From assembly GCF_002088275.1 (NCBI RefSeq), contig NZ_AQQS01000010.1, forward strand, positions 90,254 through 154,253: a stretch of DNA of 64,000 nucleotides, in the 5' to 3' direction. The notes under the pieces were generated by a model that was not told the origin of the DNA, ran no database searches, and was given only the letters and a program-made list of their open reading frames with translations. The stretch's first letter is position 1, and each line of letters opens with the position of its first letter. Positions 61,407 to 64,000 of the stretch are shown here, one piece after another. The translations under genes and the position numbers were made by a program. The DNA comes from Aurantimonas sp. 22II-16-19i. Lineage in GTDB: Bacteria; Pseudomonadota; Alphaproteobacteria; Rhizobiales; Rhizobiaceae.

Positions 61407-62834
61407 ATGTCCGCCGCAGTCTCGCCCCCCTCCGGGCCGGTCTTCGTGCCGCGCCCCCACCAGTTGGAAGCCCGCGACGCCATCCTCGCGGCGCGGCAGC
61501 GCGGGCGACCGGGCTTCCTCCTCGGCGACCTGACCGGCCTCGGCAAGACGCTGTCCGCCTGGAGCGCGATCAGCGAAATGCCCGAGGAAGACGTGCTGAT
61601 CGTCTGCCCGAAGGGCGCGATCCCGCAGTGGCGGCGCACCATCGCCGGCTCGCCCGCGACCGGCAAGGACGTCACCATCCTCAACTTCGAGCGCACCAAG
61701 TCGCTGATGGCGCCGCCTGCCGCCAGCAGCCGCCGCTCGACCCGGGCGAAGAACAACGAACTGGCGAAGCTCGGCACGCTGAAGCGGCGCTGGCCGCTGG
61801 TGATCGTCGACGAGAGCCACCGCATCCGCAACCCGGCCTCCCAGCAGGGCCAGGTCTGCCGGCACGTCGCGGCAGCGGCCGATTTCACCATCTACATGAG
61901 CGCCACTGCCGGGCAGTCGCCGCATGAACTCTCCTATCTCGGCAGGCTCCTCGCATTCGCGGCGGGCGGAGCCTCCGGCGAGATGGACGAATTCCGGGCG
62001 CTGATGAAGCGGCTGAAGATCGGCCGCGCCAGGGGGCGGTGGAAGAACTGGAGCTGGGAGCCCAACGAGAGGGACCGGCAGGTCATGTCGGCGCTGCTCT
62101 ACAGGGGCACGGATGCGATCGGCATGCGCCGCCGGCCGGAACAGATCGCCGGCTGGCCGCAGGTGCAGCGGGAGCTGGCGCCGACGGCGCTCGATGCGGC
62201 GGCGCGGCGTCTCTACGACGCCACCTGGCGCGAGTTCCGCCGCGAACTCGGCCTTGCCGGCGGCTCGACCCGGCGACCGGCGGGATGGGCCGCCGACCTG
62301 CGGTTTCGCCAGAAGGCCAGCCTCATCCGGGTGAAGGGCACGGCCGACTTTGCCGACGACATCCTCGGCAACGGCCAGCAGGTGGCGCTTTCCGTTGCCT
62401 TCCTCGAGACCAGCACGATGCTCGCCGAGACGCTTTCCGGCCATGGCTGGCGCGTCGGCGAGATCAACGGCAACCAGACCGGCGAGGCGAACGAGGCGAC
62501 CCGCCTCGCCTTCCAGACCGGCGAACTCGACGCAGTGATCTTCACGGTGACGGAATCGATCTCGCTCCACCAAAGCGAGATGCCCGGCGGCGACCGGCAG
62601 CGCTCCCTCGTCGTCCACGACATGCGCCACAGCGCGATCCAGCTGCAGCAGATCGAGGGCCGTTGCCATCGCGACGGACAGCGGGCGGTCATCTACTACA
62701 CCTATGGGGAAGGCACCGTCGAAGAGAAGATCGCCGCGATCGTGATTGCCCGCATGGCCGCGATGGACGGCATGGCCGGCGACGACACGGCCCTCCTCGA
62801 CGCGATCGCCGAGGAGCTGCGGCTCGCGGCTTGA
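61407..62834 (+). CDS. SNF2-like superfamily 2 helicase, orphan
   Basis: A 475-residue DNA/RNA-dependent ATPase of the SNF2-like type with both RecA lobes: motif I GDLTGLGKTLSAW (44-48 is GLGKT), motif II IVDESHRIRN, motif III IYMSATAGQSP and, in lobe two, LQQIEGRCHRDGQRAVIYYTYGEGTVEEKI, which holds motif VI (the SNF2 pattern Q.EGR.HR.GQ). It has no accessory nuclease, methylase or zinc domain. It is closest in build to helicases in phages and mobile elements. Start ATG at 61407 is preferred; an earlier ATG at 61383 is possible. No partner genes adjoin it. Confidence 0.82.
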   Translation: MSAAVSPPSGPVFVPRPHQLEARDAILAARQRGRPGFLLGDLTGLGKTLSAWSAISEMPEEDVLIVCPKGAIPQWRRTIAGSPATGKDVTILNFERTKSLMAPPAASSRRSTRAKNNELAKLGTLKRRWPLVIVDESHRIRNPASQQGQVCRHVAAAADFTIYMSATAGQSPHELSYLGRLLAFAAGGASGEMDEFRALMKRLKIGRARGRWKNWSWEPNERDRQVMSALLYRGTDAIGMRRRPEQIAGWPQVQRELAPTALDAAARRLYDATWREFRRELGLAGGSTRRPAGWAADLRFRQKASLIRVKGTADFADDILGNGQQVALSVAFLETSTMLAETLSGHGWRVGEINGNQTGEANEATRLAFQTGELDAVIFTVTESISLHQSEMPGGDRQRSLVVHDMRHSAIQLQQIEGRCHRDGQRAVIYYTYGEGTVEEKIAAIVIARMAAMDGMAGDDTALLDAIAEELRLAA

Positions 62835-63061
62835 TCCGACCGCCATACCCTCCCGAAACGGCCGATCGTGAACGCCTGATCCCGAACATCCGACGGCCCG
62901 CCGGCGCCGCGACAGCTGGACGTGCCCTTCGCACCGACAGCGATTCGTGGCGCCTTTCAGAGCAAATCTGCTTGATCGTCGCGCACCGCCGGGTTGAACT
63001 CGCGGCTGCGAGCGCGTAGATCGTGGCCGGATTGCCGGAATGTCCCGGTTTCCCTCCAAAC

Positions 63062-63424
63062 ATGATCGGTCGGACAAACTTGAAGAGCAAGGATGCGGAT
63101 TTCGTCGAGCGTCGCGCGGCGGCAAAGGATGCCAAGGCGGCGCTTCTGGAGAAGGTGAAGGCGAGGCAGGCCGATCCGGCCGCCGAGGAACGCCGGGCCG
63201 AGCGCGCCGCCGTCGTCGCCGCCCGCGAGGAGCGCGAGGCCGCGAAACGCGAGGAGGCCGACCGGATCGCCCGCGAAACCGCCGAGCGCGAGGAGGCCGA
63301 GAAGGCCGAGAAGGCCGCCGAGGACAACAAGCTGATCAACCGCATGGTTCAGGACGAGGCCGCTCTGAAGGCCGCCCGGGACGAACGCTATGCGGCCCGC
63401 AAGGCCCGCAAGGGGAACGGCTGA
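63062..63424 (+). CDS. Charged coiled-coil protein (DUF6481-like)
   Basis: A 120-residue protein with almost only Ala, Glu, Arg, Lys and Asp. The pattern DADFVERRAAAKDAKAALLEK followed by long heptad-like runs (EERRAERAAVVAAREEREAA) matches the DUF6481 family of alphaproteobacteria. It is predicted to be one long helix or coiled coil, cytoplasmic, function unknown. The ATG at 63062 is the start closest to the family's beginning; a GTG at 63023 gives 13 more residues of doubtful value. Confidence 0.65.
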   Translation: MIGRTNLKSKDADFVERRAAAKDAKAALLEKVKARQADPAAEERRAERAAVVAAREEREAAKREEADRIARETAEREEAEKAEKAAEDNKLINRMVQDEAALKAARDERYAARKARKGNG

Positions 63425-63919
63425 CCCCAGCGGTCGCGGCCCGGCTCGGCTTGGCTTGGTCGGCCATCACTGCCGCCGCCGTGATGTCCCCTTCGGCACA
63501 CTCTTTTCCTCGTCGGCGCCGGGGCACCGACGGGCCCCGTGGCCGTTCCTGAACTTTCCTGTCCCGCGCATCCGCGAGCCGCTCGAAACATTTCCCGAGG
63601 CGGTCCGAGTCGAGCGGCTGCCCTTCCGCCTTCTCCGTGCCGTGATGCCTCGGCATTCTCGCACGTCGGGACGCACCGGCGGTCCCGCGCCTCGCGATCC
63701 GTGGCACGCGGTATGGGACGCCTGCCAATCCCGGCAGGTTCGCGATGAGCCACTTGGATGGGCCTCTTTCGGAAGGTGTCCCTGTGACCAATCGGGCACC
63801 CTGCCCCGCTGATCCGGCTGCAGCGCAGTCAAGCGTGCCGATCTCCCGCGATCTGCGACGGAAACACCGCTGCGAGGGGGTTGCGCAAATCGGCCGGTTG
63901 CGCCTAGAAGAGCGGCGTC
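63425..63919. other. Intergenic region before tRNA-Ser
   Basis: 495 bases with no supported gene. The open frames are Arg/Pro/Ala-rich on both strands and look like GC-rich shadow frames. A promoter for the tRNA should lie near its end. Confidence 0.4.
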
Positions 63920-64000
63920 GGAGAGGTGGCCGAGTGGTCGAAGGCGCTCCCCTGCTAAGGGAGTATACCGGAGACGGTATCGAGGGTTCGAATCCCTTCC
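63920..64000 (+). tRNA. tRNA-Ser (anticodon GCT), 3' end cut by window
   Basis: Acceptor 5' strand GGAGAGG, D-arm GCCGAGTGGTCGAAGGC, anticodon stem CTCCC/GGGAG with loop CTGCTAA (GCT at 63954-63956), a long class II variable arm, and the start of the T arm GAGGGTTCGAATCCCTTC. The acceptor 3' strand is beyond the window edge. Confidence 0.96.

Overview
The window looks like chromosomal DNA of a GC-rich alphaproteobacterium, most likely order Hyphomicrobiales (Rhizobiales). This is inferred from the gene families: a BA14K protein, a DUF6481-type protein, a DUF1045 protein, short HisG with HisZ, TamA/TamB, a form II coxSLM-type operon, and a Rhizobiales-style palindromic intergenic repeat. Most genes are housekeeping or metabolic, densely packed, with overlapping starts and stops inside operons. 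No species-level call is possible without a search.

Layout. 0-5 kb: aldehyde and formaldehyde detoxification (glyoxalase II, glutathione-dependent formaldehyde dehydrogenase and S-formylglutathione hydrolase), then a decayed integrase tail and a strong hairpin beside tRNA-Arg(CCT). 5-19 kb: thiamine pyrophosphokinase, aspartate-semialdehyde dehydrogenase, a GT39-like membrane protein, a phytase/esterase-like exported protein, a PAS-GGDEF protein, two glycine-zipper lipoproteins, fumarase C, DoxX, and the hisS-hisZ-hisG operon. 19-25 kb: the accessory region. Here a TIGR03915/UdgX fusion and a TIGR03916-type radical SAM protein, a pair usually found together, are separated by about 2 kb holding a Phd/PIN module with a frameshifted toxin, a nucleoside deaminase and a HigBA module; a third module (FitAB-like) lies just beyond. 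25-30 kb: a molybdenum hydroxylase operon in form II order (coxS-coxL-coxM). 30-38.5 kb: tamA-tamB; TamB is 2086 residues long and contains an in-register array of 101-residue repeats. 38.9-46.5 kb: a penicillin-binding DD-peptidase, a DUF1045 protein, a Spy/CpxP-like protein divergent from a two-component system, polyphosphate kinase 2 and an MFS transporter. 46.5-49 kb: trehalose synthesis (otsB-otsA). 49-59.2 kb: a six-gene type VI secretion operon (tssK-tssL-tssM-tagF-pppA-ppkA) with its own candidate promoter and none of the other T6SS genes in the window. 59.7-64 kb: leuC, an orphan SNF2-like helicase, a small charged protein and the start of tRNA-Ser(GCT).

The points most worth following are the UdgX/radical SAM repair locus with its toxin-antitoxin interruption, the T6SS half-locus, a low-GC mosaic block inside hisS, the TamB repeat array and the unassigned helicase.
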